The notes under the pieces: model-generated | Database searches by the model: none | The model's input: the letters and a program-made list of their open reading frames with translations, nothing else | Told to the model about the DNA's origin: nothing | Assembly (NCBI GenBank): GCA_019843655.1 | Contig: JACDQD010000003.1 | Location: 27,516,224 to 27,580,223, forward strand | Direction of reading: 5' to 3' | DNA length: 64,000 nt | From: Lethocerus indicus | Lineage: Eukaryota; Arthropoda; Insecta; Hemiptera; Belostomatidae | Shown: positions 31,901-45,132 of the stretch, one piece after another | How positions within the stretch are numbered: position 1 is the first letter of the stretch | Layout of the letters: every line of letters begins with the position of its first letter | Translations under genes and position numbers: made by a program

Positions 31901-32380
31901 ACTGCTTATTTACTTTTACTTCTTAAATTATAGCCAATTTGGTTTTTCTCCGTACTGTATTAGATTAAAATGTGCATCCAGTATTTGAATATTTTACGAA
32001 GTAGAAAATTGGACAGGCATCGAGTTGTTGGCATTACCGTCGGCCAAGAGTTCAATGTTCATCTCTTGTTTCGTCTAAACAGTACTTGGGCAACTTGAAA
32101 TTAGCCGGAGGATGTATGTTATTCAAAAGTAGTGCTTGACGAAGCCCCCGAGCGTCACTAATTAGGTGTTACTCAGACAAAAGTGTAGGGAACACGAGCG
32201 ATTGTGAAAACACTGGCCCGATGGTGTATTAGTCAATTCTTATCACGAGATGTCATAATTGCTGGAATTTCCCGAATGCCGGAAGAGTCGCATTTAGTGT
32301 GGTATGCTCTTAAACATTTCGTTACTCCGAAAAACAAACCACGACGAATTGCAAATAATTAACAATTTGGTAGCGATATT
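19940..32380. other. 12 kb with no recognised gene
   Basis: All frames are short and unremarkable on both strands. A lone CTGAAACCGGTCT (20228-20240) may be a scrap of family A. CpG is common and a GC-rich patch lies at 23.6-23.9 kb, but no consistent coding frame, splice signals or repeat units were recognised. Confidence 0.4.
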
Positions 32381-32482
32381 TCGTGTGTTTCTGTCTCCTC
32401 TTGCTGGTTTGGTCGTTTACAAGACTGGTTTCGGCTGCTCGCCACTTTGGCACTTTGGATGTTTTTTGGGCATCCTCACTCC
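32381..32482 (-). mobile_element. family A 3' module fragment, - orientation
   Basis: The reverse complement reads from GAGGATGCCC through CCAAAGTGGCGAGCAGCCGA and on to the GAGACAGAAACACACGA stretch of family A. The segment with CTGAAGA and the 5' side of stem I is deleted. It stands head-to-head with the + copy that begins at 32486, so 32381-32443 and 32501-32563 can fold as a long hairpin. Confidence 0.75.
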
Positions 32483-32485
32483 CAC

Positions 32486-32612
32486 ACAGCTACTGAAGAT
32501 GGCGAGCAGCCCAAACCGGTCTAGCAAAAGACCAAACCAGCGAGAGGAGACAGAAACACACGAAATCTACGGTATTCCAACCCCGCGCAGACCACAAAAC
32601 AGGTATTCTAAA
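32486..32612 (+). mobile_element. family A 3' module, + orientation
   Basis: Contains CTGAAGATGGCGAGCAGC, ACCGGTCTAGCAAAAGACC, the GAGAGGAGACAGAAACAC stretch and the shared end ATTCTAAA. Everything upstream of the ribozyme-like core is absent. It is the right half of a foldback with the fragment at 32381-32482. Confidence 0.8.
32489..32525 (+). ncRNA. hammerhead-like motif with broken core (32.5 kb)
   Basis: Stem I GCTA/TAGC is perfect here and CTGAAGA is intact, but GAAA reads CAAA, so the G corresponding to G12, the general base in known hammerheads, is lost. The motif should be inactive although its pairing is the best of the three copies. Confidence 0.4.
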
Positions 32613-35600
32613 TGAATTTCGTAGAATTGCGACGGCCATGAGACGAGTCGGGGTTTAGAAACAGCGTTCCGATCATATTGTCATCGATGCCATCCGGAGT
32701 TCTATTTCGAATGCTAGGGGCCCGCCCACACTATAGTTGGGAGCTCGATATTGAAACTCGATACTTCCTTAAGACCATATTGACTCCAGCAATAGGCATA
32801 TTTCACGTTCATTTGATATAATATCAAATTAGATTTGAATCCGTATAATTATAAATCAGATATGGATCGTAAATATGACAAGAAGACGTCATATCACATA
32901 TGAATATTACTTCTGTTCTTTGTTTGGATGTATAAAATATCTGTGGCCTGTAAGTGGTGTAAAATCGGTGATTATCAGTGGATAATCAAACTTGACTACA
33001 GATGGGATCAATTCCTCGGGTTTTGCAGTGCCTTCTTCCTTCGTCTACTCATCGTATTTCTCAGGCATAATTTGTTTTCCCAGCCATCCACTATCTCCAT
33101 GCGGACAAATGGATTAATGTATTCCCGCTGCGAGGTCTCTCCCACCGTTGACAGACAACGCGAACACCTACCCCGTACATGGATAGCGTGCTTTACTAGG
33201 AAACAAGGAGGAGTATCCCGGGAGAAACGGACGGCTAGAAAGAGCCCACGAGGAAGAGGAATAAATTAGATCGGAAGTTTAAGGTTATTGAACCAGTCAG
33301 CAGGCAATACTGAGAGCCAAACACACGCAGACCAGAAGAGAGAATGAACTAAAAATAAGAATTCTTTTCTCTATGGTGTATACCTTTGGCGGATGCCAGG
33401 TTCCACCCCGCAAATCATCGCCGGAAACATTTTTTGCCCCGTTTCCGAGTAACGAGCCCTTGGAGTAACGTGGAGGTGTTTTTTTGTTGAACGAATTCAG
33501 GAGGTAATATAACACTTTGGTGTCACCTGTCTATTTGTCCAATAATACAGTACAATAATGGGGGGGGGGGCGACTGCAATAATTGTTTATCGTTCAAAGT
33601 AATTACAGAACTGATCGAACAGAACGAGAAGAACAGAACTAGGCGTGCAGGTTTTAATCGAAGGAGCTGAGCATCCATTCGACTGTCGCACTCATTAATG
33701 TAGGCACAGTACCTGGGGGTTCCATTTAACTAAATTATCATCCGAATGTCCATTGGATTGGGAAAACGCACCCGGGGGAAAGGCAGGAAATCAGGACTCA
33801 CGAAAAGGAACCATTCACGTTTTAAGGAACTGTATATAGTTGGAGGCGGTAGAGAACGAAGAGATAAGGCTAAGGCGATAGGACGCTGTCGGTGATGGGA
33901 CAATGGTCTATTGTGTTGTTTGCAGATGTCAATTGTTGAGATGGCGGCCAGTGGTGCTGGAGGAGGGCCGGGATGTCCGCTCTAGTGGTCCACGTCCACT
34001 CGAACTGTTTATAAATAATTGCCTCTCTCTCACAGATACCGAGGCTCCGAGTCCCCCACTTTTTTCATAAGTCACTCTGAGCTTGAGGAATGCGCGCGGC
34101 TGTTTTTTATACAACCGGATGCCGTTTCAAACCCCGTTGAATGTTTTGCACGGGATGCAACAAGAAATTAAAAGTGAAAATGTAGATTAGAATTATAATT
34201 AGAGTCTAAGCGGGGTGAACAGTAGAAAGGAGATTTCCTAAAAGTGAAAGACTATTCTTACAACAGGGGGAATATTATTTCTATTTTAATAATAAATAAT
34301 ACAAGTAATTAAAGGGAATTTTTTAAAGCAATTAATTAGTAACCCGAAACCGGTTTAGCTAAAACCCGGCATCCATCTTACTTAGAACATGAAAGACAAA
34401 CGATTTAAATGAGTATATAAATAAATAGTTAATCAATTCATTCGGATTATTTCTTACCTTAAGTTTAGATTAATTTCGTATACATGATAGCAGCACGGAC
34501 AAGCGCTGTCAAAACATATTACACCTTTTATAAAAGACCAATTAGCGCAATCCGTGGACTACAACAAAGGTATAAACGTGGGATAAACGTTTGGTGTGTT
34601 GGAGCATAAAACACTAAGGAAAGCGAACCCATTTATTATTGTATGTTGGACAGGCGTGGAGGATTAGCCACAATCCGAGAGCTCTATTCTCTCCCGAGAA
34701 CACATTTCCTGCGAATCCTGGTCATATTATTTTTACGTTTGGTGAAAATATGAGAGCCTACAATTAGTTCCAGGTGTTCATCGGAGGCCCTACGATATTC
34801 CGCAATTATTATTTAGGCTCCCCCAAGGCAAAAAAGACTGTTGCCGTTAATTTCACACGCAGCGATAGCATATCTAGGTGTTATATGTCATGCACAGACG
34901 TATGAGTGACAACTACAGTAGGGAAAATGAAATGGATAATAAAAGAGTAACCAGTCCGTGAAAGGCGAAGTATCAATTTTGAGCAGTCTTCAGACCGAGT
35001 TTACACATCACCAAATTCCAGTTCGTGACCGAAATGGAACGTGTTTTCCTCAGGTTCGGAGAATTTCACGGTTGCTCAACGGCAAACGGCCGGTTTTCAT
35101 ACCCGCTTCCGCCGGCCAATTTCGTAAATATCGTTTTGAAAAATCCGGCCAATAATTATCAAGACATTTCGTCTCCGTTTGCACAGTCTCGTTGCCGTCC
35201 CAGTGTTGTTGTCCTCGAGTAGTATTGACTGTGGAACCATGTCATTGTCGCAATGAACTTTGAAGAAATTACTGTAATAATTGAGTCTTCGATTAATTAC
35301 AGTACGGGTTCAAACATACTGCGGAACGTAAGAGAGAGGTTAGTCTGCGAGAGAATGGTTATGTAGCTCTCGTCTTCCTCAGTTTTCATAAGTATGTTCA
35401 TAAATGTGAAGGTGATGATTTAATTATGTGAATATATAATGCAATCATAGAATGCATTATATTTTATACATACATTACTCGATTTGTTCTTATATTGTGT
35501 GATCGACTCAATTTTCAGTGTACAAGTCGATGTATTTACTCACGGAATCAAACAACCGTAAACAAGAGCATTGGTTAGCGAATCTATTTACCGTAAAAAT

Positions 35601-38600
35601 CTCTCGGCACTGTAACGATTACAACCGAAATACATTGAATAATGTTCATTACTTTTGATCGTCAGTTTAGTATAAATTTTAATCAGTATTGAATTTAACA
35701 TTGGTGGGCCTATGCTATGTAGGCATATACCTACGTCTAGCGTCCACAAAATTATAATAGGTAATTGCGTGTCAACGGGCCGCCAAAATTAACTGTTCAA
35801 AATTACCAAATATGTTCCAGGCTTCTGTTTATGTCCACGCGCGTCAGACAGTGCCGCGCCAAATATGTTAACCGAGCCGTAAAGGTTTTCTACACGCGAG
35901 GCCATTAACACCGATTTAAAAATGAATTGACCAACTGTCAGGTCCGCTGTTAAATCCAAGAGCGCCCGCTTAGATTTAGATTAGAGAAGGGAAATTTCTC
36001 CTAAGCACTCTTTATCCCTGGGTGAAGGATAGAAAAATATATAAGGCCAAAGGAAATTTCAGGTTATATCGTAATTGGTATCGGAAGTGGGACAAGATTG
36101 GCTCTAAGGTCAGTTTCACATTTAAATTTGACCGGTGAGGTAGACAACCTGTAGGTTTAATCGTTCGTTTCCTTTGCTTGATTTAATCCATCCGGTAAAG
36201 ACAAATGATCGGCTAATAGCGGTCCTTTCTTATAGTCCAATTCGTATTTAGAAAACGAATTTTTATCCTGTTCTACAATTTAGAAAAGACAAGCAGTTTA
36301 ATTGATATTATATGGTAGATTGTATTGTAATTGGTTGCCTTATGAAATATGTTGAGTAACATTCAATGTTACAAAATCTTGGAAGGAAAGCTGCATTACG
36401 TTTCGTATTTACATTATCAAGTAACCATTTCCGTCCCACCTAGGGTTGACGAATTAGTTAAAAGTAGCAAAGCGTAAGCACTAGAAATGTCTACATATTC
36501 AAATCTGTATTATCGGGGAAACAGAATTTGTTAATAATGCAGCAGATAACTTTTATGTAAGCCACAGTTCTATAATACCAAATTTGTCAATGTTTGCCCC
36601 AGTCAATTATAGCTCAAGACTTGTTACAAAGTCACATTTTTCACTTGTAAAAATAAATTTTAGAATCTACTATTTACTAAATGTCCTAAAGTTGTATAAA
36701 AAAATAAACTCCGTTACACGATAAAAATTGTAAAAATGTACTCCGTACAAAAATAAAAATCGTTTTTTCTGTCCTCCAATTTATTATAGGAGGGGGGTGC
36801 CCTGAGGTTTGGGGGCGTATTTGGTACACCGGCTTGTTTGATCTGGCCACACTAGGCTTCTGGTCATCGACACTAATGGAGACTTATCCATATTGTACTA
36901 ATATTTAACTCTCCCGAGGTTGTAGATTAATAACTCACTGTAGGTTGTATGCGGTGTTCTAATTAGGCTTTCATCGCGTTCTATATAACTCTGTCGATTG
37001 CCAATTAATGGTGGTAGGATGTGGATGTCGATTACATGATACGATTTGGGACAATTGACACTGTCGGGGATTGGATCCTGGGACAAGGTGACCCGGGTTG
37101 GGGCCGGGGTCGACGGGACATCCTGCTTAGCCGAACTTCCCTAGGCTGACGCCCCACACGTAATGAAAAGCACTCTAATAACAGGTACGTTATTGGGCCC
37201 AATGCCACGGATCTATCGGTTTGCACAATATTCAGACGTGGGCGAAGACAGAGACCAATGATTTTCTTCGAAATCAGCGAGGCCTCTCGGGAAATGAATC
37301 TTGTTCAGATAGGGCTATTCGAAACTTGATGTTTTGCAAGAGGAAGTAAAGAAAAATCAACCTTAAAGCCAAATAACGTGGCAGTATAGCCTGACTATGT
37401 ACCCGATTTGTTCTGTAGAGCGTGCTGATTTCAGGATAAACATAATTAAATTACATAAACAATACAGAGAAAGGATTCTCTTAGAAACACACAATTAGAA
37501 TATCGGGCCATATTTTACTAGATGGATTTCAAAGAAAAAAGAACCGAACGTTTCTTCAGACTGTAAACTGCGAACTATCGTTTTTATGCCGGCAGGAATT
37601 TCAATTAGAGACAACCTAAATTTAATTTTTGTTCTGTCCCGGGGTTCATCGCCCAATTAGTCACAACCCAAATAATTGAAGGCTAGGTGGGGTCCGCTCA
37701 TACTGAGCCGGTGCTGGGCAACCGTTGCTAATAACGTTCACACAGAACGGACCATTTAGCTTTAGTTAATAGCGTCTGTATTTAGACATAATAAGGGAGA
37801 GACGCCGGTCTTATGATACTCTGTTCCAGATTTCCATTCGAAGGGATTAGGTTAAGTTTGAAAAAAGCCGAATTATCTTGTCCAGGTATTCACAAATATT
37901 TATAAATTATAAGTGATGGGCTGGAGGATAATAAAACGCAGGCAAATCAAGACCTTAGGTCTGTTTGTAACACTACACTATATTCAGGTTCCTTTAATTT
38001 TGAATAATTACTTCCAGTTAACAGGGGAAAAAATTACATTATATTTAGACGCCATGAGTGATTATGAGCGCAGATGAGTTGAATGAAATCATCCATCATA
38101 AATAATTAAATGATTGGGCGTACATTACAGTAAAGAAGTTATGAATACTTTATTCCATGTGCTTTCCTAATACATCAGAGAACTAATGAATGTTGAAATT
38201 AATTGCACCTGAAGCGTACAACGGGGTTTGGTTAACACTCAAAGTGAGAGAAAAAGAAACACTGAAAAAGAGAAGAAAGAAGATGCTGTAAATTTTTTCT
38301 TTGTTCGGTGCTGTTAAAAAGTATAACAGTAAAAGAGAATTCATTAGGGCATGACATTTTCGGGAGTATTTTGCGGTTTGCGGGTATTTTTTTTTAAATA
38401 GTTAAAAGGTTTCGTGATCCAAATCACTTATTATTAGTCGGGTCAAAACGTAATGAGTTCTTTTCATTCCGGAAACCATGGACGCCGGGACCTACTCAGG
38501 ACCTTAATCAGTACAGGATATTAAAATCTGGAACCATCCTAATGATGCAACGCATGGACATTATTCCAAAAAATAAATAATTCAATATAATTTGAATAGT

Positions 38601-40556
38601 GTAATGAATCTTGCCTAATTCAAATTTTTATATAGCAAATAACTACATAAGAACATTAGCTTAGCTATAGTTCCCTCGGCAGATTGTTTGGCGGCTTATT
38701 GTGGTATATTTGCTAATTAAATAGCTCCTTCGGACCTATCCAATTTTAATATATTCTTTAATGAAAAAGGTCCTAGTTGCAGTTAATAAATTGCAACATA
38801 CATGGATTTATACAATGATCATATAGGATTGTATATAGGCTGTTAAACCGGTTCCAAAATCTGTAAAATTGTTATTGAAGAAATCGTCCGTTTAAGGGAA
38901 AATGCACATTCCTTTTCTAATCCAAAGGGTGTGATAGGTGCTAATAGGTGAAAAGTGAACGATAATTTTAACGGAACATTAATTTCGAAGCGGTGTAGGC
39001 GAAGTAAGCGTTTCACAGGCAACTTGGTACTGGTCCCCCCCCCCCCCCACAGAGAGGTCCCAACTAAGAGGGCATTCCCAACTGGCGACGTTTTGATTGC
39101 AGAAAAATTGCAGGCTGTTACGAAACCTATAGACTTGCAAAAGTGAACGCTACGTCCGATCATGCGCGAATTCAGTTTCTGCGTAACTTTCCGCCAGCTT
39201 TCGGTTTTCATCGAAATAAATATATAATATAATATCGCATTGCGCTAATCCAGCCTCACTTACCGTTAGTTCTGAGTCGACAGGCCGGCCGTCCATACTG
39301 CAGCTTCGACCGTGACTGAAGATAAGCCGCGATTTTACAACTAAAGACAGATCGAAAATCAACTCGAGGCGGTTCAGACAAAGTTGTCGAGCGGTGGGAA
39401 CTGCTTCAAGTGGATTTCGATCCCTACTCACTCCCTCTTTGGGTCTGAGCTCTGTTTGTTTGTGTTTGGGCCTGTTAGGTCGTTAGTCACAAGCCTTCCG
39501 CTAAGCCTCGGCGGAAGACAGAAATGTTTATTTGTTCAGTACAGAGCAATGGGGAAACGCGCACCGATCCGTCCTAGACAACACAGAGTAGAGAAACAGG
39601 AAACTGATACCCGACCGAATGTTTTACCATTAACGGTAATTTTAAACTTGGATTCCCGCCTAATATCGCTGGTAATACTCTCAACGCTTTAAATAGATGA
39701 AGCGGTAAAAGTTTGAATTTTGAACAGTTCTTTAAACTTGCTCTTTATGATCGACAAAATCTATCTTCACATGTCTAGCTAATTCATAGCGTACTAAACA
39801 ATGAAATATCACTTTGTTACTTCGTGGTAATTTCAGTACGTAATAGTGAACTTTTTATTTTTATTTTATTGTAGGAATTTTTATGGCCTAATTTCTTAAT
39901 TACAAACTACCCCCCCCCCATGCATCAGTTACTGGGTTTATATTATACCACATATGTACCTTATATCCTGCGTGCTCAAAATTAGTCCATACAATACTAG
40001 CGACAATTATGGTTCGGTATGAAAACAAGATTGTATGCACATTGCAAATCCGAACAGCAACACCATTGATTCATTTCATAATCAATTTTTACTAAACTGT
40101 AAAGTGCAGTTTTTTTACTTTTGTTCCTTTCAATTGCATAAGTTGAGTTTGATCCCAATATTATCTCGATATTCTGGTGCCGATTAAGCAATCTGTTTCA
40201 GCACTTTCACGCTAGTAAATTGTTATTTTATTTAAGCACTACTTCACCTTCAGCCGAAGTAAGTTCTTCGTCATTTGTTGCAACATTACAATTACACACT
40301 ACATACACAACTGTCCCTGAGAAATGCCTTGCCATGAACTTATTAATGCATTTTTTTTCAATATTTATATTAGGGGGTATAATGGTTTCCCCGTTACGTG
40401 CCTTAATACATATTTGATGTCTTAAGACGCTGTGAAGACAGGATTAACGAGCGGCTAGAACTCACTAAATAGAATGGAACTTATAAAGGAATATTAATAT
40501 ATTACAGCCGATGCTCTGTAACTGCATTATTACAGAAATACGTTAATAGTCTGTTA
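32613..40556. other. 8 kb with no recognised gene
   Basis: Only short broken frames. Homopolymer tracts occur (poly-G near 33559, poly-C near 39036 and 39910). A partial family A-like string, CCCGAAACCGGTTTAGCTAAAACC, is at about 34345-34368. I see no exon with consistent splice sites. Confidence 0.4.
34341..34372 (+). repeat. degraded family A core fragment
   Basis: CCGAAACCGGTTTAGCTAAA aligns with CCGAAACCGGTCTAGCAAAA of the good copies; the hairpin partner GACC has become AACC. The CTGAAGA element is not present upstream. Confidence 0.35.
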
Positions 40557-40853
40557 GTGATTACATTGAAAAACGTTAGTAAGTACAACGCGAATGCCTT
40601 TCGAATGAATAATAAAGATAAAGATAGTGATAAAGACGAATTTTTCTGTGACGTCAGGTCTATGTGTATTGACAGGCTGACTGGAGGTCAGGCTTGCGTC
40701 ATACGCACAATGTACGCACGCTTAATGCAAGAGCTACGTTTGGATGGATCTGATGATTCCAGGAACTTGAGGGAAGCACGGGGACACCTGGATTTCTGCG
40801 CAGCTCGTGGCCGGTGCACAGCTGGTAAACCCTTGTCGCGTGCAGGGCTTTAG
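40557..40853 (+). CDS. unrecognised 98-residue open frame before a GC-rich array
   Basis: ATG-started frame with a charged, protein-like composition: an Asn/Lys/Asp-rich stretch, then four cysteines and Arg/Glu-rich segments. No domain recognised. It ends just before the GC-rich tandem array at 40874 and shares its raised GC content, so it may belong to the same inserted element. The array's open frame is in a different phase, so the two are not one simple protein. Chance remains likely. Confidence 0.2.
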   Translation: MITLKNVSKYNANAFRMNNKDKDSDKDEFFCDVRSMCIDRLTGGQACVIRTMYARLMQELRLDGSDDSRNLREARGHLDFCAARGRCTAGKPLSRAGL

Positions 40854-40873
40854 TAGCCCTGGGGGCCATGTTT

Positions 40874-42150
40874 CCTGGATATCCGGGGAAGCTTCCGCCC
40901 CGGATCTACCGTGATCGTTACCCTGGATACCGGGTTGAACTCCATACCGGATCTGTCCGCCTAGTGGGAAGCAGGCTGCAAGATAGCTCGGCTGCGAGAA
41001 AAAGTAGCTCGAGGGAAGTTGCAGTATGCCCTGGATATCCGGGGAGCCTTCTAGCCCGGTACTACCATACGGGGTTCCCTGATCGTTACCCTGGATACCG
41101 GGTTGAACTCCATACCGGATCTGTCCGCCTAGTGGGAAGCAGGCTGCAAGATAGCTCGGCTGCGAGAAAAAGTAGCTCGAGGGATGTTGCAGTATGCCCT
41201 GGATATCTGGGGAGCCTTCTAGCCCGGTACTACCATACGGGGTTCCCTGATCGTTACCCTGGATACCGGTGTGAGCTCCAAGTCGGTTCTGTCCGCCTAA
41301 TGAAAGGCAGGCTGCAAGTTAACTTGGCTGCGTGGAAAAATAGCTTCGGGTGACGTTGCACTGTGTCCTGGATATCCGGGGCGGCTTCTGGTCCGGATCT
41401 ACTGTATGAGGTTCCCCGAACGTTACCCTGGTTAGGGGAGTGAGCTCCATGCCGGATCTGTCCGCCTAATGAGAGGGAGGCTGCAAGTTGCCTCGGCTGC
41501 CTGCAAACGTAGTTCTACGACCCAGAGGGGCGGTTTGCAGTGTGCCCTGGATATCCGGGGAGGCTTCTAGCCCGATCTACCATATGGAGGGTCCCACCAC
41601 GTTACCTTGGATACGGGAGTGAGCTCCATGCCGGGTCTGACCGCCTAGTGGGAAGCAGGCTGCAAGTTACCTCGGCTGTGTGCAAACGTAGTACTACGAC
41701 CCAAAGGGGCGGTTCGCAATATCCCTGGATACCCGGGGAGCTTTTTGGCCGGAGCTACCATATGGAGGGTCCTGCACGTTACCCTGGATACGGGAGTAGC
41801 TCCGTGCCGGACCTATCCGTCTGGAGGGGTGCTTGTTTCTATAGGCTCGTGCAAACGCAGTATGAGGTGGTTTTGCAGTGTGCCCTGGATACGCGGGGCA
41901 AGCTTGCAGCTGGGACCTACCGTCTGGATGTGGTTACTATGGATACGAGGTCCCGGCCGAAGCTGGGCCGCGTGACGTGAGGTGGGCTACGTGTAAAAAT
42001 TTACAGCTGAGCTGTTGGCGGGTCGATTGGCGTGGGCCCTGGACGGCTGGAGGAGCCCTCGATGGCCCAGATCTGCTGGCTGCAGCCTGTTCGCTGCAGG
42101 TTGCCATGGATACGTTCAATGGCAGCCCCCGCTGAGGGGGAGGCTGCATC
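40874..42150 (+). repeat. GC-rich tandem array, units of about 156-179 bp
   Basis: Units start with CCTGGATATCCGGGG or close variants at 40874, 41030, 41198, 41367, 41546, 41724 and 41884 (spacing 156, 168, 169, 179, 178, 160). Each continues with a TCTACC block, GTTACCCTGGATACCGG, CTCCATACCGGATCTGTCCG and GGCTGCAAG. The second and third units are nearly identical; later ones diverge and the last decays after about 42000. Part of the array is open over 161 codons because one spacing, 168, is divisible by three. Much more GC-rich than its flanks. Satellite, expanded internal repeat of a transposon, or regulatory array are all possible. Confidence 0.9.
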
Positions 42151-42199
42151 ACCGGGTCACTATGCATGCACGGCCTGACCCTGGCTGGCTACTGACTGA

Positions 42200-44900
42200 G
42201 TAGGGGCCAATATGAATGAGCATTCGTGTTTGAATGGACCGATTCATACACATTTCCGGCTCTGATACATCTTTACTTCGTTCATTTTTAATTGAATTTG
42301 CAAATTACTATTTTAGCTATATAATTTTACTTATTATACTTATATACGATATATTAAGTTGTTTTGAAAGTGTTTTAAATCTATATCGCCAAAAAGTCAC
42401 GGGTCAAACTTAAAAATAGTTGGGCCACAGTTACGACTTCCATGCTGTATTACAATATTTTACAAACGGAATCGAGCGAGCACTCGCGTCCTGGGCAATG
42501 TTTTGTTGAGCAACGGGCAGGAACTATGCACAGGTAATTCGTGGGAAACTGAAATTCCATCCCGAGCAGTTCCCTGATGTAACAGAAACTGATGTCGTCG
42601 ATAAAATATCAGCTGCCGACAAATTCCATACCACAATCTCATCATTTTCTTTCCTAGTAAATCGTTTTATGAACTGTCTTATGGATAATATTGGGTTTTA
42701 ATCGACCAAAATGTTTTACGTCTTATGAGTCGTTAAAAACAAATATATTGTGCTTTATTTTGTGGGTATTTAAATCCATCGAGCTGGCTGGTCCACAAAC
42801 CTGGACACTTTAGTTAACAGCGTGTTAATAATGTAGTAGTTGTATTAGATCGACATCCTATCAGAAAAAAATAAATAAAACATTATGTAAGCGGACCGCC
42901 TTTCCACTACATAGGTTTTTCCCAGGATTATAAGATGAAAATGATTTCTTATTTATCCTTGGTAATATTTTTTACAACATTTCCTGCTATGTTGGTGTAC
43001 ACTTGTATATCGTTGACGTAATCCAATTGGACTTATGGGGCCTCCTGTAAGGAAACGATTCACATCGCTCTGTTGTATGTAATACACAGTGTATGTAAGA
43101 TAAAGTTTAAGAATTTGCATTATGCTGACCTCCGCAGCTGGTCTATTCAAATTATACAATTTCCTCGCTACAGAACATATCCGCATAGCAGTGTGCAGAC
43201 CGACTATCAATCCACATAACACTGATTCTCGGACTCTTTGATATTGGGAGACCTTTGTAATTGCAAAAAAAATCTAGTGTAAGAGAGAGTGGATATTATA
43301 AACTATAGAAAGTAAGATTGATAACTGATAACTTAATCACACATAATTATACAAAATCAAAGCCTCCGTAGTAATCTTTTTGCTCCTTATTTGTTATCAA
43401 TATTTTGATTTAAGTGAGCAGAAGCAGAGCGACCAGCCCAGTATAGGTTCCAATAGATCTTAAACTAGTGCCGTGTACTTATTGGGCAATAGTGTTTAAG
43501 GAGGAATCTTTGTCGATTCCATCAGGATATCCGATGGAGGTTGGCCCTAAGTTGAAAGTTGGATTTTCCTTCCTCCACCCCGACCGGAAACACGGTGAAA
43601 GCACAATTTCGGAACGACATCGATATTTCCTCTTTGGGATGTGATGGCTTCGTGTCCATAAAATGGTACAAAGGCATCTCTGCTTTCGGGCTTAATGAGT
43701 GGCTTTTTTTAAGTGCGTGGCAAGGATATCGAATTACCGGGTTCGGTCATCTAATTTTCATTAGGTGTCTCGCTATAAGAAGGATCGCTATACGCCACTA
43801 TACGGATGGATGAATTGATTTCAACTATATGCGTTTCACAGTAGTCAAATCTACAAAAATAATTTACTGGGTTTTTCTTTTTCAGACAATTATTCATAAT
43901 TATGACGAGTCTTGCGCGTCACTATTATAGCGGTCACAGTTCATCTGTTACTTCGCTATAAAAGGAAGGCAATGGACGGAATATACGGAAATCGTACATA
44001 TTACAAAACAACCGGCACAATCATGTTCCTCTAGATCAGGAAATGCTTAATAATATCTTAACAGTCTCTAATCATTCCGCGCGCATATTATGCACTGTTA
44101 TCTCATGTGTTTCATCATCACACAGAATTTTAATATTCTTTCATTTAATATTTAAATAGATTTATTGCTTTTGCTATAAATTGGCACAGAGAAAGCGCCT
44201 GTACAAATAGAAAATTTCTACTTATCATACAGGCCAATGAACGTTCTAGATTCCCGATATGTATAAACTTCCTGATAGCCCTCTTATGATACTGTACTTC
44301 AAATGACTCACCATTAACGCAAGAATATTAATGTTGGACTCATTTTCTTATTCCGGGAATTACTGACGCGGAGAATTTGCCGGGATGGAGATTCAAGCAA
44401 TGCAAGAATGTCGTCATTATATCCAAAATATTTCCAATTTTCAATAGATATTACCAGGACGATTTAGAAAAGGTCCTCCGATACACTAGTTCTCCGATAC
44501 ACTACTTTTATCACTGAAGACATATTATTTACATATTCGTGGGGGGTAAGAACAATAGGAGCCTGTATTCGGAGCATATATGATTAATCGAAAATTATTT
44601 TCAGTAGGACTATAGTTTAACTGAGACTAGGCTATGGCTGGCTGTTGGAGTGCTATATGGCGTGACTATGTCTGTGTTAGAAGAAGGGGCTGAAAGTGAG
44701 TGAGGGGCCGGCTCTATGGGCGTTTAAAAGCGGTCCCCCACGTGTTGCTCGGACCCATATTTTATCACTGCCTGTCACATCAGTTGTGCCTAAAGTGTCC
44801 GCCTGTGTTTGGGGCTCCAGGACGTCTGCTGGGCTCATCCCCCCGCCATAAGTTCCTTAACATCGGCTCTTACTCTTCCTCGTATCTTTTTCAGGACAGT
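42200..44900. other. no gene recognised
   Basis: AT-rich intergenic sequence with short frames. An 18-bp tandem pair (TCTCCGATACACTA) is near 44473-44507. Nothing else seen. Confidence 0.4.
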
Positions 44901-44913
44901 AATTACAAATTTA

Positions 44914-45132
44914 TTCTCTCTCCCAGAAGGTGTTTATTTTTATAACAGAGATATTTTCATCGCCGGCATCGATCTCGAGGTCTTCATCCAGGAGAAGGGG
45001 AGGTTCCGAGGTTCCAGTGGGGAAGGGAATAAGGCGTTCTACTGGAACTCGCTCATGAGTTATGCAAGAACAAGAAGAATCATGGTCAGACTCAGATTCA
45101 ACACCTGCTATCTGAGGTTCTCCCCACAGTAT
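44914..45132 (-). pseudogene. acidic 73-codon open frame, possible exon or element fragment
   Basis: Stop-to-stop frame (stop TAA at 44911-44913, upstream TGA at 45133-45135) with no early ATG. The peptide is strongly acidic and protein-like: GVESESDHDSSCSC, then a Pro-rich LIPFPTGTSEPP, LLLDEDLEIDAGDEN and a final NTFWERE. No good pyrimidine tract marks an acceptor at its upper end, which argues against a plain last exon. The opposite strand carries a longer frame (190 codons) of less convincing composition. It could be a fragment of a transposase or another old gene; no family recognised. Confidence 0.25.

Noticed and set aside
13746..39920. Poly-C and poly-G runs (about 13746, 17183, 33559, 39036, 39910)
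   Set aside because: Simple homopolymers of 9-15 bases, not in a pattern that suggests G-quadruplex arrays; may include sequencing slippage.
40868..41353. 161-codon frame inside the GC-rich array as a repeat protein
   Set aside because: Openness follows from one unit spacing being a multiple of three; other units shift frame and contain stops.
44473..44507. Short tandem pair TCTCCGATACACTA
   Set aside because: Only two copies; too short and isolated to call an element.
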